Origin: Notospermus geniculatus
Lineage: Eukaryota > Nemertea > Pilidiophora > Heteronemertea > Lineidae
DNA length: 64,000 nucleotides
NCBI GenBank assembly: GCA_002633025.1
Contig: NMRB01000133.1
Span: 350,135-414,134 of the forward strand
Direction of reading: 5' to 3'
Positions 11,383 to 22,790 of the stretch are shown here, one piece after another (position 1 is the first letter of the stretch; each line of letters begins with the position of its first letter). Both the position numbers and the translations under genes were made by a program. The notes beneath the pieces are model-generated. The model saw nothing but the letters and a program-made list of their open reading frames with translations, was not told the DNA's origin and did not search any database.

Positions 11383-11870
11383 TAGGTCAAAGAAATCAGT
11401 CTAGTTGCAGTTGCAGGATATGCATTGTGGACACAAATCAGTCTAATAGCAGTTGTAGAATATGCAGTGTTGCAACAACAACGTAGGCCAGAAATCAGTC
11501 TAGGAGGAGTTGCATAATATGCAGTGATGCTACAACAACGTAGGCCAGAAATCAGTCTAGGAACAGTTGCATAATATTTAGTGATGCTACAACAACGTAA
11601 GCCAGAAATCAGTCTAGGAGCAGTTGCATAATATGCAGTGATGCTACAACAACGTAGGCCAGAAATCAGTCTAGGAGCAGTTGCATAATATGCAGTGATG
11701 CTACAACAACGTAGGCCAGAAATCAGTCTAGGAGCAGTTGCAGAATATGCAGTGATGCTACAACATGTAGGCCAGAAATCAGTGTAGAAGCAGTTCAAAA
11801 TACAGTGACGAATCAACACTTTAGGCCAGAAATCGGTCTAGCAGTAAAACGTACAGCGACGGCCCAAAAC
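11383..11870. repeat. 57-bp minisatellite, about eight copies
   Basis: The unit holds GGCCAGAAATCAGTCTAGGA, then GTTGCATAATATGCAGTGAT and GCTACAACAACGTA. Central copies are nearly identical and the edges decay. Because 57 is divisible by three, the minus strand stays open for 145 codons as a 19-residue repeat. There is no other sign of coding. Confidence 0.95.
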
Positions 11871-12312
11871 TGTAGACAGAAATCCTTACGCTGATGATTT
11901 TCCAGTCTCACACAGAGTAAGAGAGACAATCTGTCCGAATACTTACGGAGATTATACGACTTTTACGGATCAATAAAAGATTATGAGATGGGGTTTGTAG
12001 ATAGTTGTAATCAAACCATCATCGACCGGCAATAATTGCTATAATTGATGAAGTCATTGTACGCGTCTTTCAGCATCTTGTGTCGCGTATCGAGAAAAAG
12101 TTGAAATGTACGAGAGAAGACGGAAAGGAAGAGAATGGAGACTGAGTGATGCTGGTGATTGGGGTGTGTCAAAGGAAATGGACCATAATGGCCGCGATTA
12201 TTGCTTCCGGTTTATGAGTATTTGTAAAACATGGAGTGTGGTTGCTATTGCTGCACCCTCTAGTGGCGAAATACAGCACCCTCTAATGGCCAAATACAGC
12301 AATACAGAATAT
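11871..12312. other. No gene seen
   Basis: Unique sequence. The 195-codon plus-strand frame beginning at 12106 runs through a MITE and an antisense SINE, so it is not treated as a gene. Confidence 0.5.
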
Positions 12313-12511
12313 GTGACCCGGCACAGCAAAATGAGTCGGAAGTCGCACAGAAGAAGACCGAAGATGACACCAGACAACAACTACAGAAATCGACAAAGTC
12401 AAATTTCACAATGGGCAGACAATCATGAAATCAACGAACCGTTGGTGTCACCTTGGACATGTTGGGTCTTCTTCTGTGTGCATTCCAACTCATTTTGTTG
12501 TGCCGAGTCAC
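12313..12511 (+). mobile_element. Family N MITE, 199 bp
   Basis: Arms of about 65 bp start GTGACCCGGCACAGCAAAAT and end TTTGTTGTGCCGAGTCAC. Relatives lie at 48784-48970 and, right arm only, 59585-59670. The core GTTGGTGTCACC is shared. Confidence 0.85.
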
Positions 12512-12514
12512 GTA

Positions 12515-12600
12515 TTGGATTTTTCCATCAGGGTCGAAAACGAAGCATTATTGGCCCTGGTATAAGTATGGAAGAGGCCATCTCAAATTGCTTATGCATG
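12515..12600 (-). mobile_element. SINE-A tail fragment
   Basis: Minus-strand tail. The plus strand shows TTTTTCCATCAGGG, GGCCCTGG and GAGGCCATCTCAA. Confidence 0.8.
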
Positions 12601-12645
12601 TCTGAAGTTTTGGCATCACTGTCTGACATTTTGGATCGCTGCCTT

Positions 12646-12880
12646 AATAGACTCTATCACTCCAATAGAGCGCAGCACCTGACGGGTAGCTAGCTAGGCC
12701 TTCAGCGTCCCGACGTCCCGTGCCCCATTCTGAACGCCATGACGTCACTCGAAAAACCTCCACTTGTTTCAGCGATCATGACGTCGTCTCAAGTCGAGAT
12801 GTCATGGAATGAGTACGGGACGTCGTGACGCTGTAGTTACCCGTCAGGTGCTGCGCTCTTTTGGAGTGATACAGTCTATT
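12646..12880. mobile_element. Fold-back MITE, 235 bp
   Basis: Ends AATAGACTCTATCACTCC and GGAGTGATACAGTCTATT. The arms share GCGCAGCACCTGACGGGTA (inverted on the right). The interior is rich in GACGTC-like motifs. Confidence 0.88.
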
Positions 12881-13365
12881 CCAAGTCACATTCTCTTTGG
12901 ATCAAATCACTTGGAAAATGCGCATGAAGAGGATCAATAGGTACCAGAAATCAGAGGTGATACCACAGATGTTTCCAGTGCACTACCCTAACGCAAAGGT
13001 TGTCCATAAACCTTACAAAACACAATTTGAAACGATCATGCCCGCAAAATCTGCATCGCTTGCATCCGGCTCGCTCAAATAAACGCTTATCAACCCGACC
13101 TCTGGGCAGAACGGTAAAAAAGTACAAAGACCGTGGTCTTTTGAAGTCGTTGCTCTTCTTGCGGCAGTGTGGATCTCTGATCGATTTTATATGATACAGT
13201 ACATAATAAGCGAATAGATTTTTTAGCGGTTGTGTACCGACCGTACTGTAATCTAGGCAGCTGAGAACTTGGCTGGCTACTTAAAGGAAAGGAGTATCGT
13301 GTAACAGGAAGTTATGTTTGTATACAACAGGAGATAGACTCCGTCCTCTTGTGGGAAAAAGCAGA
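12881..13365. other. No gene seen
   Basis: Unique sequence with short open frames only. Confidence 0.45.
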
Positions 13366-13770
13366 CGGAGCCTTGATAGGCTAGTGTTATCATGTCTGCT
13401 TAGCAAGCAGTGGGTCTTGGTTCAAATCCAGGCTGGGTCTTGTCAGTTCCATCATCCCTGGTTCCTCAGTCCATCACCTGGGACGGTAACTTGCGGTGTC
13501 TTGTACCTTGTACCTGATAGTCAATTGGTTTATATCCACTTAACAAGTGGCAGGTCCCTGATTCAAATCCAGCCTAGTCCATATGGGTTTAATCATCCAT
13601 GGCTCAGTCCGTCACACGGGAGAGAAAGCTGTGGTGTATTCTACCTTGTAACTTGCAACAACAAGTTAAAAACGCAATCTAAGTGAGGATCACCAGTAGC
13701 TTGAGATGACCTCTTCCATACTTTCCAGGGGCCAATAATGCTAATGGCTTGTGCCCTGATGGGAAAAACC
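13366..13770 (+). mobile_element. Two SINE-A copies in tandem, first truncated
   Basis: The first copy runs 13366-13515 (box A-like TAGGCTAGTG, box B GGTTCAAATCC) and stops in the CCTTGTACC block. A second head starts there and runs to the GGCCAATAATGC tail at about 13770. A further isolated tail lies at 13850-13888. Confidence 0.85.
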
Positions 13771-14717
13771 AGATATAAAAAATATACAAAATAAAAAGTA
13801 TTAAAAAATATAAAAAATACAAATACCTATTTTCTAATTCTCCTGCGTTGATATAATGCTTGGCTTCGGCCCTGATGGAAAAATATAATCCAAATGATAC
13901 GGATGCACGGTGCACCAAAAATAGATGCACCGCATCCTTAACTTTAGTGCAAAAAGGGCGTAACAACATAAAGTATAGATTTTCCCCTCATTTGTTATAC
14001 TAAAATCGAGATATCTCCATTAATTGGAAAGCAAATCCCACTTAAGGACGATAAACACTCGATTTCTCCCGTACTTACGATTGCCATTTCTACCCGGCCA
14101 TCCATTTCACGGCCATTTTATTGTAAAGCTGGAGTTCTCGAGCGACTTACGCTGACGATAAAATGAGTTCTGTGCAATATTTCTGCTTTCGTATGAATAA
14201 TTGATTGACTGTAATTGGTGGGGAAACTTAATCAGGTATATAATCCCCATTAAGGATGTCAACGTGGAAACGATATGAGTTATAATAAGGTGAAGTCGGT
14301 GTGGTCTGAATGGAGGAAGACAGGCTGATGAAGTAATGGCCATAGCACAGAGGACCAAATTCACTGTAGTGTAGAGTGTAGCTGTTACTTTAGTCAACCA
14401 CACTCCCCCTGATCTTGATGAGGTGACTCTGGTAGTGCGGACTGAGTTGGTAAGCAGTCCAGGCCCGTAGCTACATGTAGCATAGGGACAATTCCCCACC
14501 CCACCCCACCCCCACCCCCCACCAGGCAAATTGTGCAAAAAAATTATTGTGCAAAGTCAAATGGGATAAAAGAGCATTATTGTTCATGTCTCAGAGTGCA
14601 GGAACGTAACCTCAAATCACATCTCAGAGCTTCTAATTTTCAAAATTTTTCAGTCCCCCAAAACCAGTCCCTTCGGTGTCGGAGGGTAAAACCCACGTCT
14701 GCTGAACTCATCTGCTT
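13771..14717. other. No gene seen; low-complexity segments
   Basis: Holds an A/T-rich stretch (about 13775-13830), a C-rich run (14495-14522) and the isolated SINE tail. The 143-codon minus-strand frame through the C-run is low complexity. Confidence 0.5.
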
Positions 14718-14990
14718 AAAACACAAGGTCCAAGGCACCACAGTGATAGACAGAAGAGTCAGAGATGATTAATCTGGTATGGTCCAAGCTGGATTTGAAT
14801 GCCAGAACCTTCCATTTTCGAAGGAGACATAAACACTGGCAGTCACATCTCCTCACTACTTTTACCACTGTGGGTGGAGCCTGTCTTCAGTTGTTTACAA
14901 ACTTACCTTACTTTCCCAAGCAATGGACATGAAGTGCCAGGCCCAAATGCCCTAGGCTTGGTTCGAACCCAGTGCCAGCTGCNCTGAATC
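14718..14990 (-). mobile_element. SINE-A remnants
   Basis: Two decayed minus-strand pieces, 14718-14812 and 14920-14990. Box B-like blocks show on the plus strand as GGATTTGAATGCC and GGTTCGAACCC. An N lies at 14983. Confidence 0.6.
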
Positions 14991-14996
14991 ATGGAT

Positions 14997-15268
14997 TACA
15001 GTACCTGGCACAATTGACCTCCCTAAATCCGCGTACCTTCCCCGTACGTGACGAGGAAGGTAGGCTTCAGTTCATCGCGTATGGTACGGGTACGTCGCGC
15101 GTCTCTGTTGCATGACGTCGGGTGAATGACGTTACGTCTTCACTGCATGCCTTCCATGACGCTGCACCACGTCCTCGGAAGATACGAGGACGGTACGTGC
15201 ATGACGCTGCATGTAGTACGCGGATGGTGCGCGACGCGGGAGGGAGGTCAATTGTGCAAGGTACTGTA
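14997..15268 (+). mobile_element. Family F MITE, 272 bp
   Basis: Ends TACAGTACCTGGCACAATTG and CAATTGTGCAAGGTACTGTA. The interior is very rich in CpG and CGTAC-type motifs. A reverse-oriented full copy is at 20217-20488. An element with the same ends and a different interior is at 23915-24153. Confidence 0.9.
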
Positions 15269-15374
15269 TGTTAGGTCAGCTGGTTTCAGGTCGAGGTTGT
15301 TTTGCAATTTCGGCGGAAGTGCGCAGATCTTGGAATTTGGGATTTGTCTATTGAAAGGAAGTCACTAGCAGCCT

Positions 15375-15600
15375 TGGGCGTATTCGAATCCCCGTTCTTG
15401 ACAACAATCATACTGACCCAGTTCGTGTATTTGTTGACTCAACAAGAGAATGGCAGTTTCGAATGCCAAGAACGCGACCTGTGTCGGGCCAAGAACGTGT
15501 TCTCGTCGACCCTCCGCTGAGTGGGGAGTGGGAACACGTTCTCGGCGTTCGAAGCTGGCGTTCTTGACTTGAGTCAACACAAGCTCGCACGATCAGTCGC
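15375..15600 (+). mobile_element. Family G MITE, right end lost
   Basis: Matches the first 225 bp of the full copy at 46537-46828. Shared blocks are TGGGCGTATTCGAATCCC, CGTTCTTGACAACA and CCCTCCGCTGAGTGGGGAGT. Confidence 0.85.
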
Positions 15601-16021
15601 CAGTGATCGTCGTGCGTCGAAGTATGAACTAGGCTTTTCTGAGACTTTACAATCAGCCCTATACCTTCCAGCTGAGCAGAAGAACAATTAAAAACAATGA
15701 CCCTTACCTTCTACAAACTTGTCCTTGGCGTTCCAATCTAAAAGCATACCTCGTCACTAATTTACCTTTCCTTAACAACCTATTGATATAGGAGCTAAGA
15801 GTTAGCATCGAGTTGCACTCTCCTTCGAGTTCTTTTTGTTCTGTTTGCCGATGGTGATGAGGCAATTAGAATGATGCTTCTGACAGGATTACCATTGACG
15901 TGCTGGCAGTTTGGAGTGGAATCTGATACGGTTGATGACTGTGCTGTAGGAGCACATACACATACTAGTTCCTTCTCATCTAGGTACATGTATGCAAGTA
16001 AGTCCTGAGCACACTTACCTT
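15601..16021. other. No supported gene
   Basis: A plus-strand stretch from 15799 is open for about 66 codons and looks moderately protein-like, but lacks a start and convincing splice borders. Confidence 0.4.
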
Positions 16022-16494
16022 AAGCCAGGCATACATCACACTTGCGACTGGAAGTACCGGTAACTGATCTGATCAGTCGCTGGTGATGTACGCGCTGCGC
16101 ACACATCGCAAATTCAGCAACTCGGTAAAACTAGGAGGATCCAATCAGTCGTCATGTCCTGGCCGCGTACACCGTCCTTGCGACTGGCAGCAACTCAGGT
16201 AACATCCGGGGCGTTGAGACTCGACGAGACTAGGCTTCGTTCAGAAAACTGGCACTGATCAGTCACAAGCCCGCATACATTGCAGTGACTGAACGAAACT
16301 GGGTGCAACTAGTCGCTAGAAAGTTGAACATGTAAACTGGCGGCGACAGGCAAAATCTCAGTTCCAGCGAGTCGGAAGGCTGCATACATCGACCATTTCT
16401 GGCGACTCATCAGTCGCCTCCAGTTCCAGCTAGATCCTCCCAATCGCCAGTAGCTCAGTTGACTAGTTTTCTCCAGTCGCAAGTGTGATGTTAA
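16022..16494 (+). mobile_element. Family C multi-hairpin element, 473 bp
   Basis: Outer ends AAGCCAGGCATACATCACAC and CAGTCGCAAGTGTGATGT are inverse. Inside are at least five exact CAGTCGC/GCGACTG words plus many near matches, so it can fold in several registers. Near-identical copies: 34009-34480 (same strand), 53526-53995 (reverse), 41598-41830 (3' half). Confidence 0.88.
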
Positions 16495-16573
16495 GGTTTA
16501 CATTGAACTATTGTTTGCAGGGTAGAATACAAAAGCTTAAAGTGGACCTTAGAGTTAAGCAGGCTTTTAGAAT
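16494..16573 (-). mobile_element. Family H MITE fragment
   Basis: Matches the reverse complement of 26465-26583 across AACTATTGTTTGCAG, AGAATACAAAAGCTTAAAGT and ACCTTAGAGTTAAG. The outer ends are missing. Confidence 0.85.
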
Positions 16574-17615
16574 ATCCACCAAGGCTTCACTTGCCCTCCA
16601 GTGATATATCAGAAAAGACCTCTCCTACCTCTCTGTTGCAACACAACAGACCAAGGACTGACAGTTCTTGCAAATATGGACAAATATGAAACGAGCGTAT
16701 GATATGACTGTAATACTCCCTTATTATCTTGCCGAAATTAACGGACCTTTCCTACGGGAGGTCAATGCTGCGATTTCTAATAAAACTCCTCCATAGACGT
16801 GGTACATTATATCAAACAACGTAGTTAGCAATCCCCAATCTCGTGTGGACACCTGCGTACGAGACGAGGAATAATATTTTCGCTGCCCCCGGGGTCGTAG
16901 CTGGGGTACAGCTGGGATTATGGATGGATAGAATCGGGTGATTCAAAGTCACTGTGATTGGTGTTAACTCGTACGTGGCGTAGGCTAATTGTGGGTTCGT
17001 AGTGGCTTGAATATTCATGAATGATGGAAGTGTGGTAGGAAAGATTTGTCTAGATAAAATTGTTTAAACTGTCTTGGTTGTCCGGAAGCTTCCGGAGTTG
17101 TGAAGTGTGGTGTTGCAGGAAGAGTTGTCACCTAGTGCCACTGTCCAGGTACAAATCTTGAAAATTGTCTTTGTTGTCTAGAGGCTTTGTGATTGGTGAA
17201 TGATGAAAGTGTGGCAGGAAGAATGGTCCTTGTTGTAACCAGTCCGGATACAATTGTCCGAACAGTTGTTTCAAAGCTTCGCAATTCATATACCTGTATA
17301 CGTTTCCCGAGAGGCAACCAGACAACGTGTTGCACCATGGTTTGGCATCGTCGAAGACTTCAGCTAATCTGAAAATTGAGGCTGTGTTTGACATTATCCA
17401 CAGCAGCCATCCTTAGTCAACGGGAAGTGACTTAACATGCTGAGCACTTCGGGCTGACATATTGCCTGGTCACCTCGCGTCTGTGTTGTCTGTGACCAAG
17501 AAGAATTCCACATTAATTCAATTAAATTGCGACATGCAAGGAATTTTCTTAAAACTGTGTCTGATTGGTCTTTGGTAAAGTTTGTGATGGAAAACTTTGT
17601 TGGGAACTCTAGAGC
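16574..17615. other. No gene seen
   Basis: Unique sequence. Loose internal similarity occurs between 17070-17160 and 17160-17240 (GAAGTGTGG/GAAAGTGTGG with CAGGAAGA). No supported exon. Confidence 0.5.
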
Positions 17616-18040
17616 AGCTCATTCAGTCATGATAGCCAAGTGGTTATCACGTCTGCTTGGCATGCAGCAGGTCCTGGGTTCGAATCCACCCTGGGCCAGA
17701 TGGGATTAATCATCTCTGGCTCTTTATGTCCATCGCATGGGACAGTAAGCCATGGTGCCTTGTACCTTGTGTCTGTGCAAGGGCAAGTAAAAGACCCCAT
17801 CCAAGTGAGGAATATGAGTAGCTCGAGATGACCTCTTCCATACTTACCAGGGCCAATAATGCTATGGCTTCGGCCCTAATGGAAAAATGGCTTGGGACAG
17901 TAAGCCCTGCCTTATACCTTGTGAGTTTGCAAGGGTAAGTAAAAGACCCCATCCAAGTGAGGAACATGAGTATCTTGAGATGGCCTCTTCCATACTTACC
18001 AGGGCCAATAATGTTTGGCGTCAGCCCTGACGGGAAACAT
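17616..18040 (+). mobile_element. SINE-A full copy followed by an extra tail
   Basis: The full copy 17616-17887 has box A TAGCCAAGTGG, box B GGTTCGAATCC, the full body and the tail CTAATGGAAAAATGG. A second body/tail module (17888-18040) follows without a head. Confidence 0.93.
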
Positions 18041-18734
18041 ACAAAGACCACATCTTCTGATGACATAGTCCACAAAAGAGAGATACAACCTGTTTTCGAT
18101 GTCAGGCACGAGGACGAGACTTATATCACTGTCCTCCTGCACGTAATCTTAAACCTCTCGAATGTGGTGATCATTATTAGAGTTTTCCATTAACGTTGAC
18201 GAGGTGTTAGTACACAGGCCATCACTCCCTGGCAATGGGCTAATAAATAGCATAAGATACGCTAATACCAGAACGATTGTCAAGAGTATCGCGACATTAT
18301 CATGATTTAGCGAACTTATCGATTCGGCGAGCTCCGGTATCATTCCAGCTTTCTTATTTCTGTAATGGTTTGTCCGAATTGATGCTTCCTTTTTGGCCCA
18401 TTTGATTCGTCCGTGATTGTGAGGGGGCGATTTTGCCATTTCTGGTATTCGTCGCCGATGATGATGTCCTGACCCTGTGGGCTGATCGGGGGAAGGGAGT
18501 AGAAGAAAATGGCCATTCTGATGGGATGGATGTTCACAACTATTTTTCGGCCAATTCCGTCTTTTTCCATATGCTGGAGAAAACCTTTGCTGGCAAAGAG
18601 ATTGCCCCCTTTTGATCTTTCCAACAAAGATGGTGGCCTACTAGTTCTCCCACATGACGTCGTGGCCATTCATTGTCCAAGCATGATATAACACTACCAA
18701 ACACATCCTCTCAGACAATTTATGGCCTTGGTTA
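18041..18734. other. No supported gene
   Basis: A 109-codon minus-strand frame (18340-18669) has no recognisable domain and overlaps plus-strand frames of similar length. Confidence 0.45.
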
Positions 18735-18905
18735 CACCTGTCTGAAAAAGCCCGGACTTTTCAAAGCCCGGGTCTGAAATAAGCCCGGGCTTTTTGAGCA
18801 TGTATGCGGCATGTATGGGTTTTAAAAGCCCGGGTTTTAGGGCCTATTTAGACACGGCGATTCATAGGTGTAAACGCAAAAAGCCCGTGCTGAGCCCGGA
18901 CTCCT
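18735..18905. repeat. Cluster of AAAGCCCGGG motifs
   Basis: At least five AAGCCCGG/GCCCGGGC words in 170 bp, several self-complementary (GCCCGGGC). A smaller relative lies at 11288-11345 (AAAAAAGCCCGGGGATTTC). Confidence 0.75.
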
Positions 18906-20216
18906 ATGAAGTGTTTTGTCGCAGAAATGTTTTGAAAATGTTGATGGTGTAGACAGAACAGGTAATTGGAAACTTTTCAAATGCACCCTACATATCTCCA
19001 ACCATGTCCGCTTGAGACTTATCTGCGTGGAACTACAGTATATAACCGCAATTGGTACACATGTCATTATTCCGTGTAAATATCCAGGCGAGTCGGAGGC
19101 GATCAGTTGATGACTAAACCATCGACAGAGATTATGTCGAGGGTTAGAACGGTAATGGCTTCATACGGTAATTCCCTCCTCGCGGTATGTGATTGTGGCG
19201 AGGGGGCCTTGGCAGATTTTGTTTACCTAATCGGGTGGTTTCGGATCGCACCTGAGCCAGAATGAGCGTTGGCGTGTTGTTACATGTCGGTGATTCTGTG
19301 ACTTGGCAGTGGTTTGGTGTATTCACACGTAGTACGGTCAACTCGTTTTTAGCCCGCTTGGCCGCAAGGCCCAGCAGGGCTTATGCTGTGGTTGGGGTCA
19401 TTGAGTGGTGGTCTGTCGTGCGTCAAGACGTACGTACGTACGTACGTACGTACGTACGTAAACTTTGGTTTGTTAGCGCTCTAGCGCCTTTATTTTTTGA
19501 CGAATCTTTTTGGCCTTTGGTGGGTGTATATATGGGCCTAAGATCTAGGTCGAGTTCGATTTTGAGCACGGTTGGATTCCTATTTTGGCCTCCAGGGGGC
19601 GTTTTGTGCATCCGTAAACTTTGGTTTNACGTGAGACTGATAGAGCAGACGTGACACCTATAGAAGCTCATTGTTCGAGAGATGCAGTTCACAAGCACGG
19701 CCAATAACACCTTGAATCATCATGAATAATAGGTGGCGTCGGTGTACTATCAGTTCAAACCCACGCGTATATTCTCGCGTGGTCTGCATGATCGGGGTTC
19801 CCTATTGGCTGGAAGTGTCCTGTCAATAAAACGCATTTTAATAGCCGGACTTCACCAACAATACCAAGGTCTGCCTGACAACCAAAGGGTCCTCCCATCA
19901 GGGTCCAGATGATTTAAACGTACTTAAGGTATCTTGCCAACTTCGCTGTTTGGCAATGCAATACAATACGTTCCACAATTCTGTGATTGAGTCCTAATGA
20001 CGCTTTCTGAATTGCACCTGCGACGGTCAGATTACCATCATAATTCAAATCACGCGTGGTCAGGAAGTCTCGTCGCTGATGTGATTACTGTGAGATTACG
20101 GCCTAAATGTCCCTAACTGCGGATTTTTCGCCAAAATTGTCTTTCTGCTTCATTTAGATTCACGCCTTTCTGGTATAGGTCTAAAGCTGCATGAACTTCT
20201 CAACATTTCAACAGTA
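18906..20216. other. No gene seen; (CGTA)n microsatellite
   Basis: About eight perfect CGTA units at 19427-19460. The word CGTAAACTTTGGTTT follows them and recurs at 19613 beside the N at 19628. No supported exon. Confidence 0.6.
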
Positions 20217-20488
20217 TACAGCACGTTGCACAATTGACCTCTCTTCCGCACCGCACACCACCCGCGTACCACATGCAGCGTCATTCTCGTACCATCCTCG
20301 TATCTTCAGAGGACGTGGCGCGGCATCATGGAAGGCATGCAGTGAAGACGTAACGTCATTCACCCGACGTCACGCAACAGAGACGCGTGACGTACCCGTA
20401 CCATGCGCGATGAACTGAAGGTTACCTTCCGCACCACATCCGGGGAAGGTAGGCGGATAAAGGGAGGTCAGTTGTGCAACGTACTGTA
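20217..20488 (-). mobile_element. Family F MITE, 272 bp
   Basis: Reverse-oriented relative of 14997-15268 at the same length. Ends TACAGCACGTTGCACAATTG and TGTGCAACGTACTGTA. Confidence 0.9.
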
Positions 20489-20597
20489 CTTGAACAACAT
20501 AATCTTTTGACCCTGATACCAGGGGCGTATAGCTTGTCCAACAATGTCTTGCCTCTCTAAATGTTGGGAATGTGGTGCCTGTGTACGCAGACCTTAA

Positions 20598-20847
20598 AGG
20601 AGCTGGACGTCCAAGTTGTAAACACTCACTCACTGGTTCTCTATCCACGCGACACCTGCGGTGCTGCCACCTATTGTCGGTGATGTGTACTGACGTGAAT
20701 ATCGTGAGTGAGTTGCATTGGACCGGGCACCAGTCTAACGATCACGGGGCGCTACTGTTGCTGCCACCTTTATGAAGGAATAAAACTAGTTTGCCGACCA
20801 TGTTTGTAAACAAACCAGCTTGTTTACAACTTCGGCGTCTAACTCCT
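20598..20847 (-). mobile_element. Family I MITE with TTAA flanks, 250 bp
   Basis: Ends AGGAGCTGGACGTCCAAG and CTTCGGCGTCTAACTCCT. TTAA at 20594-20597 and 20848-20851. Close reverse-oriented copy at 60241-60479. TTAA flanks suggest piggyBac-type mobilisation (inference). Confidence 0.88.
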
Positions 20848-20851
20848 TTAA

Positions 20852-21289
20852 GGTGGCACATGATGCCCCATCTTGCAGGATTGCTATTCCGAACAACGAT
20901 CTGTGCAGCACCCAGAAATTAAAATATATTAGATTTGTGCACTGCTGGTGCTGTAGTTGCTATTAACATTGAAATTTAGTAGAAAGGTTTGAAAAGATCA
21001 GCCGTAAAGAGAGGGTTTAGACAGGTCTTGTATAATTCATAAACCTTTGGTGGCAGTTTGAGACCAAACTCAATTACATGCGGAGTTGTATGTAATGAGG
21101 GATTCTGTAGCAGGTCCTTGTTAAGGTCGTTAGGACGCCGCCTCAGGTGGTCGGCGTTGAGGTGTTAGCTGAAGCTTGCAGCGAAATGACACGTAGCTGA
21201 GATGGTCACGTTCCTGTAATGGACTGATCAGCTTGTAGTTATACGAACATTCTGAAAATGAGATTGAGCAGAGTTCTATAGTAAGACTT
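20852..21289. other. No gene seen
   Basis: Unique sequence without exon-like structure. Confidence 0.45.
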
Positions 21290-21431
21290 AAGCTACGTTT
21301 AGCTGACACGCGGAATGCGGTATAGGGACGCGGAAACCCTGGCGGAAAGATATGTTGTATGCGAAAATGCATTGCATTTTCCGCTTCCGCGTTCCGCAAT
21401 CCGCATTCCACGTGTCAGCTAAACGCAGCTT
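21290..21431. mobile_element. Fold-back MITE, about 142 bp
   Basis: Arms of about 30 bp. AAGCTACGTTTAGCTGACAC pairs with GTGTCAGCTAAACGCAGCTT. Near-palindromic GCGGAATGCGG/CCGCATTCC lies inside. Confidence 0.9.
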
Positions 21432-21474
21432 TAGTTTCTAATATTTTCTGCAGCATGGTGGCAGTTTGAGACTG

Positions 21475-21738
21475 GGGAGCCTTAATAGCCTAGTGGTTTT
21501 CAAGTCCATTTAGCGAGCGGCAGGTCCCTGGTTCGAGTCCTGGGCAGTATGGGATTGATCATCCCTGGCTCTTCAGTCCGTTGCATGGGACATTAAGCCA
21601 TGGTGCCTTGTACTTTGTGCCTTTGCAAGGGCAAGTACAAGATCCCATCCAAGTGAGGAACATGAGTAACTTGAGATGGCCTCTTCCATACTTACCAGAA
21701 CCAATAATGCTATGGCTTCGGCCCTGACGAAAAAATCA
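21475..21738 (+). mobile_element. SINE-A full-length copy
   Basis: Box A TAGCCTAGTGG is a perfect pol III A-box form. Box B is GGTTCGAGTCC. Full body, and tail CCCTGACGAAAAAATC. It marks the left border of a 10-kb interval free of SINE-A. Confidence 0.95.
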
Positions 21739-21739
21739 A

Positions 21740-22336
21740 ATAAGTACAAACACTTATTTTCTAATTCTCTTGTAATGATATCAGGGAAAATACTCAAATT
21801 TTCTGTTTGATACAAAACACACAAGGATAACAATACAAATAGAAGGATTATTATGCAAACATCGACAAAATGTCCGGCGCTCAACAAGAACGTTATCCAC
21901 GCTAATCAGACGGACATGCTTATTCAAAACAAAAACACAAAAACACGTCTTGTCAACTTGTCAATCATCCTGATTTTGTGTGGGTTTGGGAGGCGAATTC
22001 CATTTCAAAGAGGCGTTGAGAAGGAAAGGAGAAGCTACGTGTGTCAATTGAGTAAATGGTTGTCTAGACAGGTTATTTCTATCCATTTGCTATTTTTTTC
22101 TTTTTCGCATCGACGTCGCTTTTGCTCGCAGATACTTCTTGTTACTAATTGTCGTGGCGCAGCTTCCCTCGTTGGTGTTGTTGCTGATTGTAAAGGAACT
22201 GTTCTGTTTCCAAGCAGGCCTCTTCTGTATCAACAAGATGACATTGTAAATGTCGTATGGTTCCCGATGTACAGGTGCTTCTACCGGTACATGAATGGTA
22301 CATTGACAGAGATCAAGGCACGTTGATAGAGGTCAG
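21740..22336. other. No supported gene
   Basis: A 157-codon plus-strand frame (21853-22326) has no recognisable domain. It could hold an upstream exon of the gene at 23008, but no convincing donor was seen. Confidence 0.4.
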
Positions 22337-22486
22337 ATAAAAAGGTACCGTAGAAAAGGTACCGGTAAAAAGGTACTAGGTAATAAAGGTACTAGGTAAA
22401 AAAGGTACAGGTGAAAAAGGTACCGGTACTGGGTAAAAGAAGGTACTAGGTAATAAAGGTACAAGGTAAAACGGTACAGAAAAAAG
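22337..22486. repeat. AAAGGTACYRGGTA simple-repeat tract
   Basis: About a dozen variants of AAAGGTACCGG and AGGTACTAGGTAA in 150 bp. Confidence 0.9.
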
Positions 22487-22508
22487 GAATTACCCTAACT
22501 GTACCACA

Positions 22509-22790
22509 GGCAGAAATATTTCAAATTATAAAGTTTGACCTTGACCTTGACCTCTGATCATCAAGGCCGTTGCATAATCGAAATGGGCATCATCGATAAC
22601 CTAAGTATGAGTGATATCATGCCTCTATCAGGCAGAGATATTTCAAATTATCAAGTTTGACCTTGACCTTGACCTCTGATCGTCAAGGTCGTTGCATTAT
22701 CGAAATGGGCATCATCAGTAACCTAAGTATGGCTGATATCATGCCTCTATCTCTACCACAGGCAGAGATATTTCAAATTATCAAGTTTGA
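22509..22790. repeat. 122-130 bp tandem repeat with TTGACCTTGACC core
   Basis: Units begin GGCAGARATATTTCAAATTA at 22509, 22631 and 22761 (the last partial). Two carry TTTGACCTTGACCTTGACCT, a triplicated TTGACC. It sits just upstream of the exon at 23008. Confidence 0.93.

Noticed and set aside
11383-11870. CRISPR-like array
   Set aside because: Units are direct 57-bp tandem copies without variable spacers, in eukaryotic DNA.
12106-12693. 195-codon plus-strand open frame
   Set aside because: It crosses a family N MITE and an antisense SINE-A tail, so it is a chance frame through repeats.
14107-14538. 143-codon minus-strand frame with Gly/Trp-rich start
   Set aside because: The start is the translation of a C-rich low-complexity tract, and the rest has no motif.
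15799-15997. Plus-strand open stretch of about 66 codons ending near a donor-like AAGTAAGTCC
   Set aside because: No start codon early in the frame, no convincing acceptor, and composition not clearly coding.
21853-22326. 157-codon plus-strand frame upstream of the 23008 exon
   Set aside because: Skewed composition, no domain, and no donor that would join it in phase 0 to 23008.
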